NCBI GenBank assembly: GCA_017522255.1
Contig: JAFWZP010000059.1
Span: 1 to 51,315 of the forward strand
Length of the DNA stretch: 51,315 bases
Direction: 5' to 3'
DNA from: Bacteroidales bacterium
Lineage (GTDB): Bacteria; Bacteroidota; Bacteroidia; Bacteroidales; P3
Made by a program: the position numbers and the translations under genes
Notes under the pieces: model-generated
What the model was told of the DNA's origin: nothing
The model's input: only the letters and a program-made list of their open reading frames with translations
Database searches by the model: none
Shown here: piece after piece, positions 31,607 through 40,845 of the stretch
Position numbering within the stretch: the first letter of the stretch is position 1
Layout: each line of letters begins with the position of its first letter

Positions 31607-32509
31607 TTATCGAACAGACAAGTATGGTTTTATTTTTTCGAAAGTATCGTTGTCTATAAGCGTAATATTTTTCAAATCGTCCACGTTGTCAAAGGCATTT
31701 CCAAGGTCGCGATACTTTGTTATGGCCTTGGCCTGATAGTAGTCCAAATAAGGGTGATGGTTTAGCTGTTGCAGTGAGGCAGTGTTTATGTTTATGGTAT
31801 TTATCATAGCGGAATCCACTATTACATGGTTGCTTATTTTTGAATACAGCTCATAGCTCATTCCATACACTTCCAACAATTGCTCCTTTTGATAAAAGCC
31901 ACCCAATAGGTTGCGATATTTCACTATTCTTGCAGCAAATACCGAACCTATGCCACGCAACTCTTTTAAATCGGTGGTATCGGCAGTGTTCAGTTCTATT
32001 ATTAACGAATACTGCTTCGAAACTACATTACGATTATTGTTGACGGTTGTCATGTTTGGTGATATGGACTTTATTTCGATATATGGTTCTATAATTGCAT
32101 ATTCTTCTTCGTCTATGAAAAATATTTTCTTTACATCTTCTTTGGTTTTAAATGTAGCACCGGCTTTGCGGTAGTTGTCCAACGCCTTGGCCTGCTTTGG
32201 AGTAAAACCCATCTTTATCCATCCTTCTATTGGTAAAGTATTGGGGTTGAAAGGAAATGGCGATAGGTGTTTGGCTGAGTGATGGATTGAATAGACTTTG
32301 TTTTGCTGCAAATTGGCAGTGTCGGCAAGCAATGTTTGTTCATATTCGGCTATCGAATCGGCAAAGGCCACGTAATTAGTGGCAGATGGTCTACGCAAAG
32401 GCAATATTGCCACCAACAGCACCACTATCAATAATATTATCATCAGCAGGGCTATACCACGCCTCTCCGATTGAGTAAACGAATAAAAGCATTTATCTTC
32501 CATTGCCAT
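31607..32509 (-). CDS. ComEA-like helix-hairpin-helix protein, membrane-anchored
   Basis: One transmembrane helix (RRGIALLMIILLIVVLLVAILPL) near the N-terminus is followed by repeated HhH motifs: NPNTLPIEGWIKMGFTPKQ, IELNTADTTDLKELRGIGSV and ININTASLQQLNHHPYLD. These bind DNA backbones in ComEA-type proteins, so a periplasmic DNA-binding role in uptake is possible. The start is placed at ATG 32509, with ATG 32503 as the alternative. The longer frame from 32542 would begin upstream of the -7 box at 32533-32540. No other competence genes are adjacent. Confidence 0.82.
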   Translation of the reverse strand: MAMEDKCFYSFTQSERRGIALLMIILLIVVLLVAILPLRRPSATNYVAFADSIAEYEQTLLADTANLQQNKVYSIHHSAKHLSPFPFNPNTLPIEGWIKMGFTPKQAKALDNYRKAGATFKTKEDVKKIFFIDEEEYAIIEPYIEIKSISPNMTTVNNNRNVVSKQYSLIIELNTADTTDLKELRGIGSVFAARIVKYRNLLGGFYQKEQLLEVYGMSYELYSKISNHVIVDSAMINTININTASLQQLNHHPYLDYYQAKAITKYRDLGNAFDNVDDLKNITLIDNDTFEKIKPYLSVR

Positions 32510-32532
32510 AAAACGTATATATTTCGATTTGC

Positions 32533-32563
32533 AAAGGTACAACTTTTTTTGAAATAGACAAAG
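32533..32563 (-). promoter_or_regulatory. Promoter of the ComEA-like gene
   Basis: On the minus strand TTTG (32563-32560) and TACCTTTG (32540-32533) are 19 bp apart. The initiation site would be near 32526, leaving a leader of about 17 bases before ATG 32509, which fixes the start choice. A MITE-like element begins 10 bases upstream of the -33 box. Confidence 0.75.
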
Positions 32564-32572
32564 TTTTTTAAG

Positions 32573-32670
32573 GCGACTTCTAAAAAAAGTGATTTGTGGA
32601 ATTTTCTACCAAAAGTTAGTTCGAATATCAGATTTTTAGAAGTTTCATAAAGCATTTTTTAGAAATTGCC
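32573..32670. repeat. Short MITE-like element (deletion derivative)
   Basis: The ends are GGCGACTTCTAAAAA and TTTTTTAGAAATTGCC, inverted copies of the termini of the 195-bp element at 43603. The inner stretch AGTGATTTGTGGAATTTT is identical in both. At 98 bp it lacks the central palindrome. The flanks TTAA and TTGA are not a clean target duplication. Confidence 0.75.
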
Positions 32671-32714
32671 TTGAATAAGACCCTACCATTATTATTTATA
32701 CTCCAAAACATAAA

Positions 32715-32742
32715 AAAGCGAAACCCCGAAGGATTTCGCTTT
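32715..32742 (-). terminator. Intrinsic terminator of the OmpW-like gene
   Basis: AAAGCGAAA and TTTCGCTTT form a 9-bp stem around CCCCGAAGGA, and on the minus strand the stem runs into TTTTTTAT. It starts 21 bases after the stop at 32764. Confidence 0.8.
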
Positions 32743-32763
32743 CAATATTATTGCAAACAAAAA

Positions 32764-33501
32764 TTAAAATTTATATACAAATCCTACTGTAAGCTGACCT
32801 ACATTGAACAAACTTTCGCTGTCTACACCAAAATTAAATGATGAGTTTGTAACTACAGTTTCTCCTTTTAGTATTTCTTCATCTGTAGTTTCAGTCATTT
32901 TTTCATACATGTAATTCAAACCAAACACGTCTAAAGTAGCTTCAAGTTGTATATGTTCGTTTATTTTATAAGCTACACCGGGTGTTAGGCTGACTCCAAA
33001 TGCAAAAGTTTTTGGTCCGTCTAATGTAGTTTCTTTGTTGTCAACTATAGCAACATCTTTCGTATTACCCCACATCATACCCACTGTCAATTCGCCAAAC
33101 AACGACAAATTGTTCCATTCAGCAAAATGATAGCGAACAAATGGAGCTATACCAAAAGCAGTACCAATGTTTTTGTAGCTATTTTCCACTTCAGAGTTAT
33201 TATCCCACAATTGAGGATAGTCAAATTCGGTTTCGCTATAACGATCAAAAATCAAACTAGCACCTACAGCCAATTTTTCATTCAAGTAGAATCCTACTTT
33301 TGGAGCAATAACAAATTCTGAACTCGAAGGAGATTTGTATTCAGTTTCATAAGAAGTCGTTAACGAACCAACCGTAGTTGTGTAATTGGCATTTGTTTTA
33401 CCCGATTGCGACGAGAAACCTAACGAACCGCCAACAAATAATTGAGCGTTGGCAAACGAAAATGCTGCTACTGCAGCCAATGTCATAAATACTTTTTTCA
33501 T
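32764..33501 (-). CDS. OmpW/porin-type outer-membrane beta-barrel
   Basis: This 245-aa protein is read from ATG 33501 (MKKVFMTLAAVAAFSFANAQ), which gives a clean signal peptide; the longer frame only adds an unrelated leader. It has eight or so amphipathic strands, with LFVGGSLGFSSQSG at the start, FVIAPKVGFYLNEKLAVGASLIF and GIAPFVRYHFAEWNNLSLFGEL in the middle, and a C-terminal LTVGFVYKF ending in Phe. It has its own promoter and terminator. The ligand is unknown. Confidence 0.8.
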   Translation of the reverse strand: MKKVFMTLAAVAAFSFANAQLFVGGSLGFSSQSGKTNANYTTTVGSLTTSYETEYKSPSSSEFVIAPKVGFYLNEKLAVGASLIFDRYSETEFDYPQLWDNNSEVENSYKNIGTAFGIAPFVRYHFAEWNNLSLFGELTVGMMWGNTKDVAIVDNKETTLDGPKTFAFGVSLTPGVAYKINEHIQLEATLDVFGLNYMYEKMTETTDEEILKGETVVTNSSFNFGVDSESLFNVGQLTVGFVYKF

Positions 33502-33563
33502 TGTGTTATTAATTTTTAAGTTACGCCTACTTAAGGGCATCGGCATTCCCTTCTTTCGAAGTG

Positions 33564-33594
33564 CAAAGATACAAAGTTTTTTTATATCTGCAAA
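33564..33594 (-). promoter_or_regulatory. Promoter of the OmpW-like gene
   Basis: On the minus strand TTTG (33594-33591) and TATCTTTG (33571-33564) are 19 bp apart. The box is 62 bases upstream of ATG 33501. The rest of 33595-33833 contains nothing recognisable. Confidence 0.7.
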
Positions 33595-33833
33595 AAGTTT
33601 TTTGCTTTACTTATCTCAAGTCGTTATAAAAGTGTAAGATAAAATCAAAATCCGTTATATAATTTTTGACAATAGTATCTAGTTTCGAGCATTATCAAGG
33701 ACATTATTGCACGTAAATCAGAATAACGTACAATAAATAAAAGATTGACACGTTAGATAGTTTTTGAAAGAGTGAATATAGCTATAGGCGAACAAAAAAA
33801 GAATAGAACAATAAACAACCTATATTACTGATT

Positions 33834-34526
33834 ATGAAAAAAGTAGTAGTACTGACAGGAGCCGGCATAAGTGCCGAAAGTGGAATAAGCACCTTTCGCG
33901 ATTCGGGAGGGCTATGGGAGCAACACCGTGTGGAAGATGTGGCATCAATAGAAGGGTGGCATCGTAATGCCGAACTGGTGCAAGAGTTTTACAACCAACG
34001 ACGCAAAGCCATGCTTGATGCCAAACCCAACGAAGGACACCGACAGCTGGTGCGATTGGAAGAGTATTACGACGTACATATAGTTACCCAAAACGTGGAC
34101 AACCTACACGAACGTGCCGGTAGCAAAAACATTATACACCTGCATGGCGAACTTACAAAAGCATGTAGCGAACGAAACCACAATTACATAATAGACATCG
34201 ACGGCTGGGAAATCAAACATGGCACCTTGGCACCCGACGGTGGCAGACTACGCCCATACATAGTATGGTTTGGCGAAGCCGTGCCCATGATAGAGCCGGC
34301 CATAGACCTTTGCGAGCAAGCCGATATATTTATAGTGGTAGGCACATCGCTCAACGTATACCCCGCAGCCGGACTTATACACTATGTGAAGCCAAAAGCC
34401 GAATGCTACTTGGTCGACCCTAACGAGGTGAGCGTAAACCGAAAAATAACCACCATAACCGAAAAAGCAAGCACAGGTGTAAAGAAAGTGGTAGACCTAC
34501 TGATAGAGAAAGCAACAACAAAGTAA
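33834..34526 (+). CDS. cobB: SIR2-family NAD-dependent protein deacylase, zinc-less variant
   Basis: Sirtuins remove acyl groups from lysine using NAD. The NAD motif is GAGISAESGISTFR (9-22), the catalytic base is His104 in HLHGEL, and TQNVDN (85-90) is intact. Tyr53 and Arg56 in FYNQRR match the YxxR pair of class III (desuccinylase/demalonylase) sirtuins. The usual four zinc Cys are absent: between HGEL and LRPYIVWFGE only Cys111 remains. The fold around this site must be held another way, as in some Bacteroidetes relatives. manA follows after 20 bases. Confidence 0.88.
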   Translation: MKKVVVLTGAGISAESGISTFRDSGGLWEQHRVEDVASIEGWHRNAELVQEFYNQRRKAMLDAKPNEGHRQLVRLEEYYDVHIVTQNVDNLHERAGSKNIIHLHGELTKACSERNHNYIIDIDGWEIKHGTLAPDGGRLRPYIVWFGEAVPMIEPAIDLCEQADIFIVVGTSLNVYPAAGLIHYVKPKAECYLVDPNEVSVNRKITTITEKASTGVKKVVDLLIEKATTK

Positions 34527-34546
34527 ACAACAAACTATAGATAATT

Positions 34547-35617
34547 ATGGAATCATTACTATATCCCATGAAACTGAAACCCATATTCAAAGACAAGATA
34601 TGGGGAGGCAATAAGATAAAAACACATCTTGGATTTGACTATGGCAACCTGCCCAACTGTGGCGAGCTATGGTCGCTATCGGGTGTGGAAGGCAACGAAA
34701 CCGAAATAGAAAATGGTTTTTTGGCAGAAAACAACCTCAACGAAGTGTTGGAGATATACATGGGCGACCTTATAGGTGAACGCAACTACGAACGTTTTGG
34801 CAACGAATTTCCGATACTAATAAAAGTGATAGATGCCAACGATAACCTATCGGTACAAGTACACCCCGACGATGCTTTGGCACAAGAACGTGGTCTTGGC
34901 AATGGCAAAACAGAAATGTGGTATGTGATGGATGCCGACCAAAATGCCGAACTCATCGATGGCTTTAACAAAGACATAACACCCGAATACTATCAAAAGG
35001 TGCTTGAAACCGGCAAACTGATGCAATGCCTCAACGCAGAAAAAGTACAAAAAGGCGATGTTTTCTTCATACCTGCCGGCCGTGTACATGCTTTGGGTAA
35101 AGGACTGCTGATAGCCGAAATACAGCAAACGTCGGACACCACCTACCGAATATTTGACTACAATCGCACCGACAGCCAAGGCAACCCTCGCGAGCTACAC
35201 ACTCAAGAAGCGTTGGCTGCCATAGATTTTGGAGCCACTACCAATGCAAAAACACAATACGAATACAAGAAAAACACAACACTCAAAATATCCGAATGTC
35301 CCTACTTTATCACCAATATGATAGCCTTGGATCAACCATTGAAAAAAGACTTTACGAGTTTGGATTCGTTTGTAGTATACTTTTGTATAGAAGGAATATG
35401 TGCCATACGTAGCCTCGACACCATAGTGCCTATGCGAGCCGGCGAATGTGTGCTGATACCTGCTGTGGCCGACAAAGTAGAAATATTCCCCGAAAACGAT
35501 GCAAAATTGATGGAGATATACATCGACACACCCGACGATATGAAATTTGAATCAAAAATACATACCAACGATATCTTCGTGTCATTTGACCAAAATATAA
35601 ACGAAGAAACAATGTGA
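34547..35617 (+). CDS. manA: Mannose-6-phosphate isomerase, type I
   Basis: This zinc enzyme interconverts mannose-6-phosphate and fructose-6-phosphate, feeding GDP-mannose synthesis or glycolysis. The 356-aa protein has the expected ligands: Gln104 and His106 in VQVHPDD, Glu123 in KTEMWY and His181 in GRVHALG. The N-terminus KPIFKDKIWGG is family-typical. The start may be ATG 34547 or seven codons later (ATG 34568, MKLKPIF). It is probably cotranscribed with cobB; the next gene has its own promoter. Confidence 0.93.
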   Translation: MESLLYPMKLKPIFKDKIWGGNKIKTHLGFDYGNLPNCGELWSLSGVEGNETEIENGFLAENNLNEVLEIYMGDLIGERNYERFGNEFPILIKVIDANDNLSVQVHPDDALAQERGLGNGKTEMWYVMDADQNAELIDGFNKDITPEYYQKVLETGKLMQCLNAEKVQKGDVFFIPAGRVHALGKGLLIAEIQQTSDTTYRIFDYNRTDSQGNPRELHTQEALAAIDFGATTNAKTQYEYKKNTTLKISECPYFITNMIALDQPLKKDFTSLDSFVVYFCIEGICAIRSLDTIVPMRAGECVLIPAVADKVEIFPENDAKLMEIYIDTPDDMKFESKIHTNDIFVSFDQNINEETM

Positions 35618-35674
35618 TACACTGATTGTTGAACAATAAATAACACAATATATGCAAAGAAAACGAACATTTTT

Positions 35675-35705
35675 TTTGGATAGATGTATATTTTGTGTAT
35701 TTTTG
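35675..35705 (+). promoter_or_regulatory. Promoter of mrp
   Basis: TTTG at 35675-35678 and TATTTTTG at 35698-35705 are 19 bp apart. The box ends 26 bases before ATG 35732, and an upstream in-frame start at 35684 would precede transcription, so the downstream ATG is the real start. Confidence 0.75.
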
Positions 35706-35731
35706 CAAACGCTTATAAAAAGAAAAAGAGA

Positions 35732-36799
35732 ATGAAAATAACTAACACTCAAGTAGAAATAGCATTATCGCATGTTGATGACCCCGACCTAAAACAGAGT
35801 TTGACACAGTTGGGAATGATTCAAAACATAGTTACCGGCGACAATACGGTGGCTTTTGATTTGGTACTTACAACACCGGCATGCCCGATGAAGCAAAAAA
35901 TGAAAGACGACTGCATAGAAGCAATACATAATTATATAGACCCGGCCATAGACGTAACAGTAAACTTTAAAGCCAAAGTATTACCCGCCATAAACAAGAA
36001 TGATATGTTTCCGGGCGTAAAAAACATAATAGTAGTAGCTTCGGGCAAAGGTGGTGTAGGCAAAAGCACCGTGGCAGTAAACCTTGCCATAGCCTTGGCA
36101 AACAGCGGTGCCAAAGTAGGTCTTGTAGATGCCGACTGCTATGGTCCTTCGATACCTATTATGTTTGACCTAAAACGTGAAGACATAATGGGCGAAGAAC
36201 ACAATGGCAAAATGTACATGCTACCTATCGAAAAGTATGGTATAAAATTGATGTCGATAGGTTTTATGGTAGACCCCAACAAAGCCCTTGTGTGGCGTGG
36301 TCCTATGGCATCGAACGCAGTAAAGCAAATGCTTACCGACACTTACTGGGGCGAAATAGACTACCTGGTAGTGGATATGCCTCCCGGAACCGGCGACATA
36401 CAACTAACTATAGCACAAGTATTGCCCGTATCGGGTGCTGTAATAGTTAGTACTCCGCAACAAGTGGCTCTTGCCGACGTGGTAAGAGGAGTAGAAATGT
36501 TTTTGAACAACGACATAAAAATACCTGTGTTGGGTTTTGTTGAAAACATGGCATACTTTACACCTGCCGAACTGCCAAACAACAAATACTATATCTTTGG
36601 CAAACAAGGTTGCCGAGCCTTGGCCGACGAAATGAATATCCCATTGCTTGGCGAAATACCCTTAGTACAATCCATAGCCGAAAACGGCGACAAAGGAACC
36701 CCCACAGCTCTCGACAGCCAATCGCCCGAAGGCAAGGCATTCACCGAGTTGGCTCAAAATGTGGCTAAAGAACTTTCGATTATAAACGCTAAAAAATAA
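35732..36799 (+). CDS. mrp: Mrp/NBP35-family iron-sulfur carrier ATPase
   Basis: This 355-aa P-loop protein handles iron-sulfur clusters. An N-terminal MIP18/DUF59 domain (about 1-85, TTPACPMK) precedes the deviant Walker A GKGGVGKS (105-112). It continues with VDADCYGPS and VVDMPPGTGD. The C-terminal CPxC pair that bridges the cluster in Mrp dimers is replaced by TPAELP, in a block conserved in Bacteroidetes as far as I recall. The conserved Cys in GKQGC remains. A NifU-type gene follows after 11 bases, supporting a cluster assembly role. Confidence 0.9.
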   Translation: MKITNTQVEIALSHVDDPDLKQSLTQLGMIQNIVTGDNTVAFDLVLTTPACPMKQKMKDDCIEAIHNYIDPAIDVTVNFKAKVLPAINKNDMFPGVKNIIVVASGKGGVGKSTVAVNLAIALANSGAKVGLVDADCYGPSIPIMFDLKREDIMGEEHNGKMYMLPIEKYGIKLMSIGFMVDPNKALVWRGPMASNAVKQMLTDTYWGEIDYLVVDMPPGTGDIQLTIAQVLPVSGAVIVSTPQQVALADVVRGVEMFLNNDIKIPVLGFVENMAYFTPAELPNNKYYIFGKQGCRALADEMNIPLLGEIPLVQSIAENGDKGTPTALDSQSPEGKAFTELAQNVAKELSIINAKK

Positions 36800-36810
36800 A
36801 ACACATAGAT

Positions 36811-37062
36811 ATGACATTAGAAGAAAAAATAACCGTAGTAGAGCAAGTAAAGAACGGTATCGAACAACTACGTCACTACTTACAAGCCGATGGCGGTGAT
36901 GTAGAATTTGTAGAAATGACCGACGAAGGCGTGGTATACGTAAAACTTAAAGGACATTGTGGCTCGTGTCCTCATGCCCTTATGACTTTAAAACAAGGTA
37001 TCGAAGCTGCTTTGCGTGAAGCCATACCACAAGTAAAATCGGTAGAACGGGTAATAGAATAA
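36811..37062 (+). CDS. NifU C-terminal domain iron-sulfur scaffold
   Basis: This 83-aa Nfu-type protein consists of the NifU C-terminal domain alone. Cys50 and Cys53 in KGHCGSCPHALMTL are the cluster ligands, bridging two subunits in family members. The preceding LQADGGDVEFVEM is diagnostic. It sits between mrp and a cobalamin adenosyltransferase gene, and probably passes clusters to or from Mrp. Confidence 0.93.
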   Translation: MTLEEKITVVEQVKNGIEQLRHYLQADGGDVEFVEMTDEGVVYVKLKGHCGSCPHALMTLKQGIEAALREAIPQVKSVERVIE

Positions 37063-37074
37063 TACTCAAATGCT

Positions 37075-37626
37075 ATGATATATACAAAAACAGGCGACAA
37101 AGGAACAACATCTCTTGTAGGTGGCACACGTGTACCCAAATACGACATACGTATCGAAACCTACGGTACAGTCGATGAGTTGAACTCATATTTAGCTGTG
37201 GTGGCAGAGCATGTATTGCCTATAAGCAACACCCACTACAATCAACTAAAGAAGATACAACGCGAACTATTTGTGGTGCAAACCTTGTTGGCCACCGAAG
37301 ACCAAGACCTGTACTTCAAGCTACCGCAACTACCTCAATCGGCCACTGCCGACATGGAAACAGCCATCGATGAAATGGAAAAGGTTTTGCCTCGATTGCA
37401 ATCGTTTGTGCTACCCGGTGGAAGCATAGCATCGGCACACTGCCACGTGGCTCGCTGTATATGTCGTCGTAGCGAACGCCTATGCGTAAAACTCGCCGAC
37501 AAAGAAACCATTGCTCCCGAAATTTGTATATACCTCAACCGCTTGTCGGACTACTTATTCCTACTATCGAGAATGATACTAAACATCGAAGGCAAGCAAG
37601 AACAGTATTGGCATAGCGGCAAATGA
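37075..37626 (+). CDS. PduO-type cob(I)alamin adenosyltransferase
   Basis: This enzyme makes adenosylcobalamin from cob(I)alamin and ATP. The 183-aa protein has the N-terminal ATP loop YTKTGDKGTTSLVGG, then VDELNSYLAVV and the helical motif RCICRRSERL with the Arg residues that bind ATP. It ends in the usual RLSDYLFLLSRM. The product would serve B12-dependent mutases; none is in the window. It follows the Nfu gene by 12 bases. Confidence 0.93.
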   Translation: MIYTKTGDKGTTSLVGGTRVPKYDIRIETYGTVDELNSYLAVVAEHVLPISNTHYNQLKKIQRELFVVQTLLATEDQDLYFKLPQLPQSATADMETAIDEMEKVLPRLQSFVLPGGSIASAHCHVARCICRRSERLCVKLADKETIAPEICIYLNRLSDYLFLLSRMILNIEGKQEQYWHSGK

Positions 37627-37680
37627 TTGAACAATAAATAAAAACAAACCTATACTTTAAATAATAGAAAGGAAAAGAAG

Positions 37681-37902
37681 ATGTATTGGACATTAGAACT
37701 TGTAACCAAATTGGAAGATGCTCCATGGCCTGCAACCAAAGAAGAACTTATAGATTATGCACAACGCACAGGAGCTCCACTCGAAGTTATAGAAAACCTT
37801 CAAGAGATAGAAGACGAAGGCGAGATGTATGAATGTATTGAAGACATTTGGCCCGACTATCCTTCGAAAGATGATTTTTTCTTCCAAGAAGACGAATATT
37901 AA
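37681..37902 (+). CDS. Small DUF2795 protein
   Basis: This acidic 73-aa protein (MYWTLELVTKLEDAPWP start) is of the DUF2795 family, highly conserved in Bacteroidetes. Motifs visible are ATKEELIDYAQRTGAP and WPDYPSKDDFFFQEDEY. It has a purine-rich ribosome-site region (AGAAAGGAAAAGAAG) just upstream. No function is known. A large hairpin follows. Confidence 0.88.
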   Translation: MYWTLELVTKLEDAPWPATKEELIDYAQRTGAPLEVIENLQEIEDEGEMYECIEDIWPDYPSKDDFFFQEDEY

Positions 37903-37923
37903 TGGAGTGTAGACTCTTAATCT

Positions 37924-37982
37924 AACACACCTCCTTGTCGCAGAAACGCCATAGACAAAGGCATTTTTGCGACAAGTGTGTT
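37924..37982. terminator. Long hairpin after the DUF2795 gene
   Basis: CTTGTCGCAGAAACGCC pairs with GGCATTTTTGCGACAAG across a 9-base loop with two mismatches, and the outer ACACAC/GTGTGT extends the stem. It separates DUF2795 from the next gene 20 bases downstream and is a probable terminator or RNA-stabilising structure. Confidence 0.65.
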
Positions 37983-38001
37983 TGTGTATACATCATAGAA
38001 T

Positions 38002-38808
38002 ATGAACAAGAGCAACCGTAAAGCAACCACTACTCAAAGCAGACAGATAGTAGTAATAGGAGCCGGCAATGTGGCTACACACTTTGCTCATGCTTTTTCG
38101 GCCAACGGCGACAAGATAGTGCAAATATACTCGCGAACCATAGGAGCAGCACAATGCCTTGCCGAACAATTTGGAGTGGGATATACCAACAACCTTGCAC
38201 GCCTCAAAACCGATGCCGACATATACATATTTGCCATAGCCGACGATGCCTTGTTTGATGTGGCTCTCGACTTAAAACTGAAAGATAAAATATGCTTTCA
38301 CACCTCCGGAACAGTAGCTATGGACGTACTCGCACCAATAACAAAAAACTACGGCGTAGTGTATGTTCCTCAAACCTTTGTTAAACATATAGCCATGGAC
38401 TATAGCCGCTTGCCATTTTGCATAGAAGCTACCAACACTACGACATTGGAAGTGTTGCAAAACATGGCTGCCGATATTTCGTCTAAAGTATATACCCTCG
38501 ATGGCGAACAACGCAGATACTTGCATTTAGCATCGGTGTTTGCTAACAACTTTGGCAACTGCATCAATGCCATAGCACAGCAGATAATGGAACAACACCA
38601 CCTGCCATTCGAAATAATACACCCTTTGATAGACGAAACAGCCAAAAAGATACAATACGGCAACCTTTGGAACCTACAAACCGGACCTGCCAAACGTGGC
38701 GACAACGGAACACTGGACAAACACCGACGACTACTGACCGACAACCCAAAATATCTGGAAGCATACAATATACTAACCCAAATAATCGAAGACAACACAC
38801 GTAAATAA
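38002..38808 (+). CDS. Rossmann-like / DUF2520 oxidoreductase-like protein
   Basis: This 268-aa protein has an N-terminal NAD(P)-binding Rossmann domain ([18 protein letters not shown], then [15 protein letters not shown]) and a helical C-terminal DUF2520 domain ([36 protein letters not shown]). The layout resembles ketopantoate reductase and 6-phosphogluconate dehydrogenase relatives, but the substrate is unknown. Its stop overlaps the recR start (TAATG), so the two are translationally coupled. Confidence 0.87.
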   Translation: MNKSNRKATTTQSRQIVVIGAGNVATHFAHAFSANGDKIVQIYSRTIGAAQCLAEQFGVGYTNNLARLKTDADIYIFAIADDALFDVALDLKLKDKICFHTSGTVAMDVLAPITKNYGVVYVPQTFVKHIAMDYSRLPFCIEATNTTTLEVLQNMAADISSKVYTLDGEQRRYLHLASVFANNFGNCINAIAQQIMEQHHLPFEIIHPLIDETAKKIQYGNLWNLQTGPAKRGDNGTLDKHRRLLTDNPKYLEAYNILTQIIEDNTRK

Positions 38809-39428
38809 TGGACACACTACCCTCGCAAATATTGGAAAACGTAGTCGAAGAACTATCGAAACTGCCGGGAATAGGCAAACGCACAGCATTGCGCTTTGCC
38901 CTTCATCTGCTTAAACAGCCAATAAAAGAAACCGAAAGTTTGGCAACAGCACTCACAAGTTTGGTAACAGAAATAAAGTATTGCACCAAATGTCATTGTA
39001 TATCCGACAACGAAATATGTCCCATTTGTTCCAACCCCAAACGCAACTGCAACATAGTGTGCGTGGTGGAAAACATACAAGACGTGATGGCTATAGAAAA
39101 CACCGGACAATTTAACGGACTATATCACGTGCTTGGAGGCGTAATATCACCCATTGATGGTATAGGTATCAACGACATAAACATTGCCAGCCTAATAACA
39201 CGGGTAGAGAACGAAAACATAAAAGAAGTAATTTTGGCACTACCAACCACTATGGAAGGCGACACCACCAACTTTTACATAAACAAACAGTTGCAAAAAT
39301 ACGATATAACCATAAGCACCATAGCACGTGGCATAGCCATAGGCGATAACTTAGAGTATGCCGACGAAATAACATTAGGTCGCTCGATACTTAACCGCAT
39401 ACCTTTTGATAATGTGTTCAAACGATAG
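38808..39428 (+). CDS. recR: Recombination mediator RecR
   Basis: RecR acts with RecF and RecO to load RecA at gaps. The 206-aa protein has the N-terminal HhH ([20 protein letters not shown]), then a four-Cys zinc finger ([16 protein letters not shown]). The Toprim domain contains [15 protein letters not shown] and [16 protein letters not shown]. It ends in the family's Walker-B-like C-terminus ([19 protein letters not shown]). The length is normal for the family. No recF or recO is adjacent. Confidence 0.95.
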   Translation: MDTLPSQILENVVEELSKLPGIGKRTALRFALHLLKQPIKETESLATALTSLVTEIKYCTKCHCISDNEICPICSNPKRNCNIVCVVENIQDVMAIENTGQFNGLYHVLGGVISPIDGIGINDINIASLITRVENENIKEVILALPTTMEGDTTNFYINKQLQKYDITISTIARGIAIGDNLEYADEITLGRSILNRIPFDNVFKR

Positions 39429-39462
39429 CCACAAATAATACGAAAAAATATTTTCGATAAAA

Positions 39463-39494
39463 TTTGGTCAATTAAAAAATTAAATGTAACTTTG
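39463..39494 (+). promoter_or_regulatory. Promoter of kamA
   Basis: TTTG at 39463-39466 and TAACTTTG at 39487-39494 are 20 bp apart, a good match to the Bacteroidetes consensus. The box lies 77 bases upstream of the kamA ATG. Confidence 0.78.
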
Positions 39495-39571
39495 CAGCGT
39501 TGTGTATATACATAGTACAATATGTAGCACACTGAAAAACAAAGACAAAGTATATAAATTAGGTAAGATAT

Positions 39572-40819
39572 ATGCAAGTAAATAGAAGAGCAGAACTATT
39601 TCCAAATGTTACCGACGAACAATGGAACGATTGGAAATGGCAAGTTAAAAATAGAGTAGAAACACTGGAAGAGCTTAACAAGTACATTAAGCTTACCGAA
39701 GAAGAACAAGAAGGCGTACGCAAATCTTTGAAAACTTTGCGTATGGCTATCACTCCTTACTACTTAAGTCTTATAGATCCTAACGACCCCAACGATCCCG
39801 TTCGTCGTCAGGCTATACCTACCGAAGCCGAAACTCATATCTCGGCCGCCGACTTGCAAGACCCATTGCACGAAGACGAAGACTCTCCAACACCGGGTCT
39901 TACTCACCGATATCCGGATAGAGTATTGTTGTTAATCACCGATATGTGTTCGATGTATTGTCGCCATTGCACTCGTCGTCGCTTTGCCGGTCAAAACGAC
40001 TGCGAATCGCCATCGGAACGCATACAAAAAGCAATAGACTATATAGCTAAAACCCCAACCGTTCGCGACGTATTGTTGTCGGGTGGTGATGCTTTGATGG
40101 TTAACGACCAAATGTTGGAATCCATTATCCAACGTTTGCGTGCCATACCTCACGTAGAAATCATCCGCATAGGCTCAAGAACTCCTGTTGTATGTCCTCA
40201 ACGTATCACAGACGACTTGGTGAATATGCTTAAGAAATATCACCCAATTTGGTTGAACACTCACTTCAATCACCCTAACGAAATGACACCTGAAGCATCG
40301 GCAGCTTTGGCAAAATTGGCCAACGCAGGTATTCCTTTGGGCAACCAATCGGTGTTGCTACGTGGTGTAAACGACTGTGTACACGTAATGAAACGTTTGG
40401 TACACTTGTTGGTTAAGAACAGAGTTCGCCCATATTACATCTATCAATGCGACTTATCGATGGGATTGGAACACTTCCGCACACCGGTGTCGAAAGGTAT
40501 CGAAATCATCGAAGGATTGCGTGGACACACTTCGGGATATGCAGTACCAACATTTGTGGTTGACGCTCCCGGTGGCGGTGGCAAAACACCTGTAATGCCA
40601 AACTATGTGATTTCGCAAAGCCCACGCAAAGTGATATTGAGAAACTTTGAAGGTGTGATAACCACTTATACCGAACCCGAAAACTATGTTGAAGAATGCC
40701 ACTGTATAGATTGCCAAAACAAAAAGCAGATAGATGAAGGTGTATGCTCGCTTTTGGAAACCGACCGCATGGCTTTGGAACCGGGTTATTTGGCTCGCAA
40801 AGAACGTAACAAAAAATAA
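39572..40819 (+). CDS. kamA: Lysine 2,3-aminomutase (radical SAM, PLP)
   Basis: This enzyme interconverts L-alpha-lysine and L-beta-lysine, the first step of lysine fermentation. Radical-SAM cluster ligands are Cys126, Cys130 and Cys133 in CSMYCRHC, followed by TRRRFAG and LSGGDALM. The C-terminal part has the PLP-binding context of KamA and a closing CHCIDC motif like the structural metal site. The 415-aa length matches KamA rather than the shorter EpmB. The kamDE and kce genes are not next to it. Its codons favour GGT and CGT more than neighbouring genes, suggesting strong expression. Confidence 0.92.
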   Translation: MQVNRRAELFPNVTDEQWNDWKWQVKNRVETLEELNKYIKLTEEEQEGVRKSLKTLRMAITPYYLSLIDPNDPNDPVRRQAIPTEAETHISAADLQDPLHEDEDSPTPGLTHRYPDRVLLLITDMCSMYCRHCTRRRFAGQNDCESPSERIQKAIDYIAKTPTVRDVLLSGGDALMVNDQMLESIIQRLRAIPHVEIIRIGSRTPVVCPQRITDDLVNMLKKYHPIWLNTHFNHPNEMTPEASAALAKLANAGIPLGNQSVLLRGVNDCVHVMKRLVHLLVKNRVRPYYIYQCDLSMGLEHFRTPVSKGIEIIEGLRGHTSGYAVPTFVVDAPGGGGKTPVMPNYVISQSPRKVILRNFEGVITTYTEPENYVEECHCIDCQNKKQIDEGVCSLLETDRMALEPGYLARKERNKK

Positions 40820-40845
40820 TAACAACATTAAATCACGTAATTATC

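Noticed and set aside
39572..40819. EpmB-type aminomutase for elongation factor P
   Set aside because: The length (415 aa) and the C-terminal extension match KamA, and no epmA or efp gene is adjacent.
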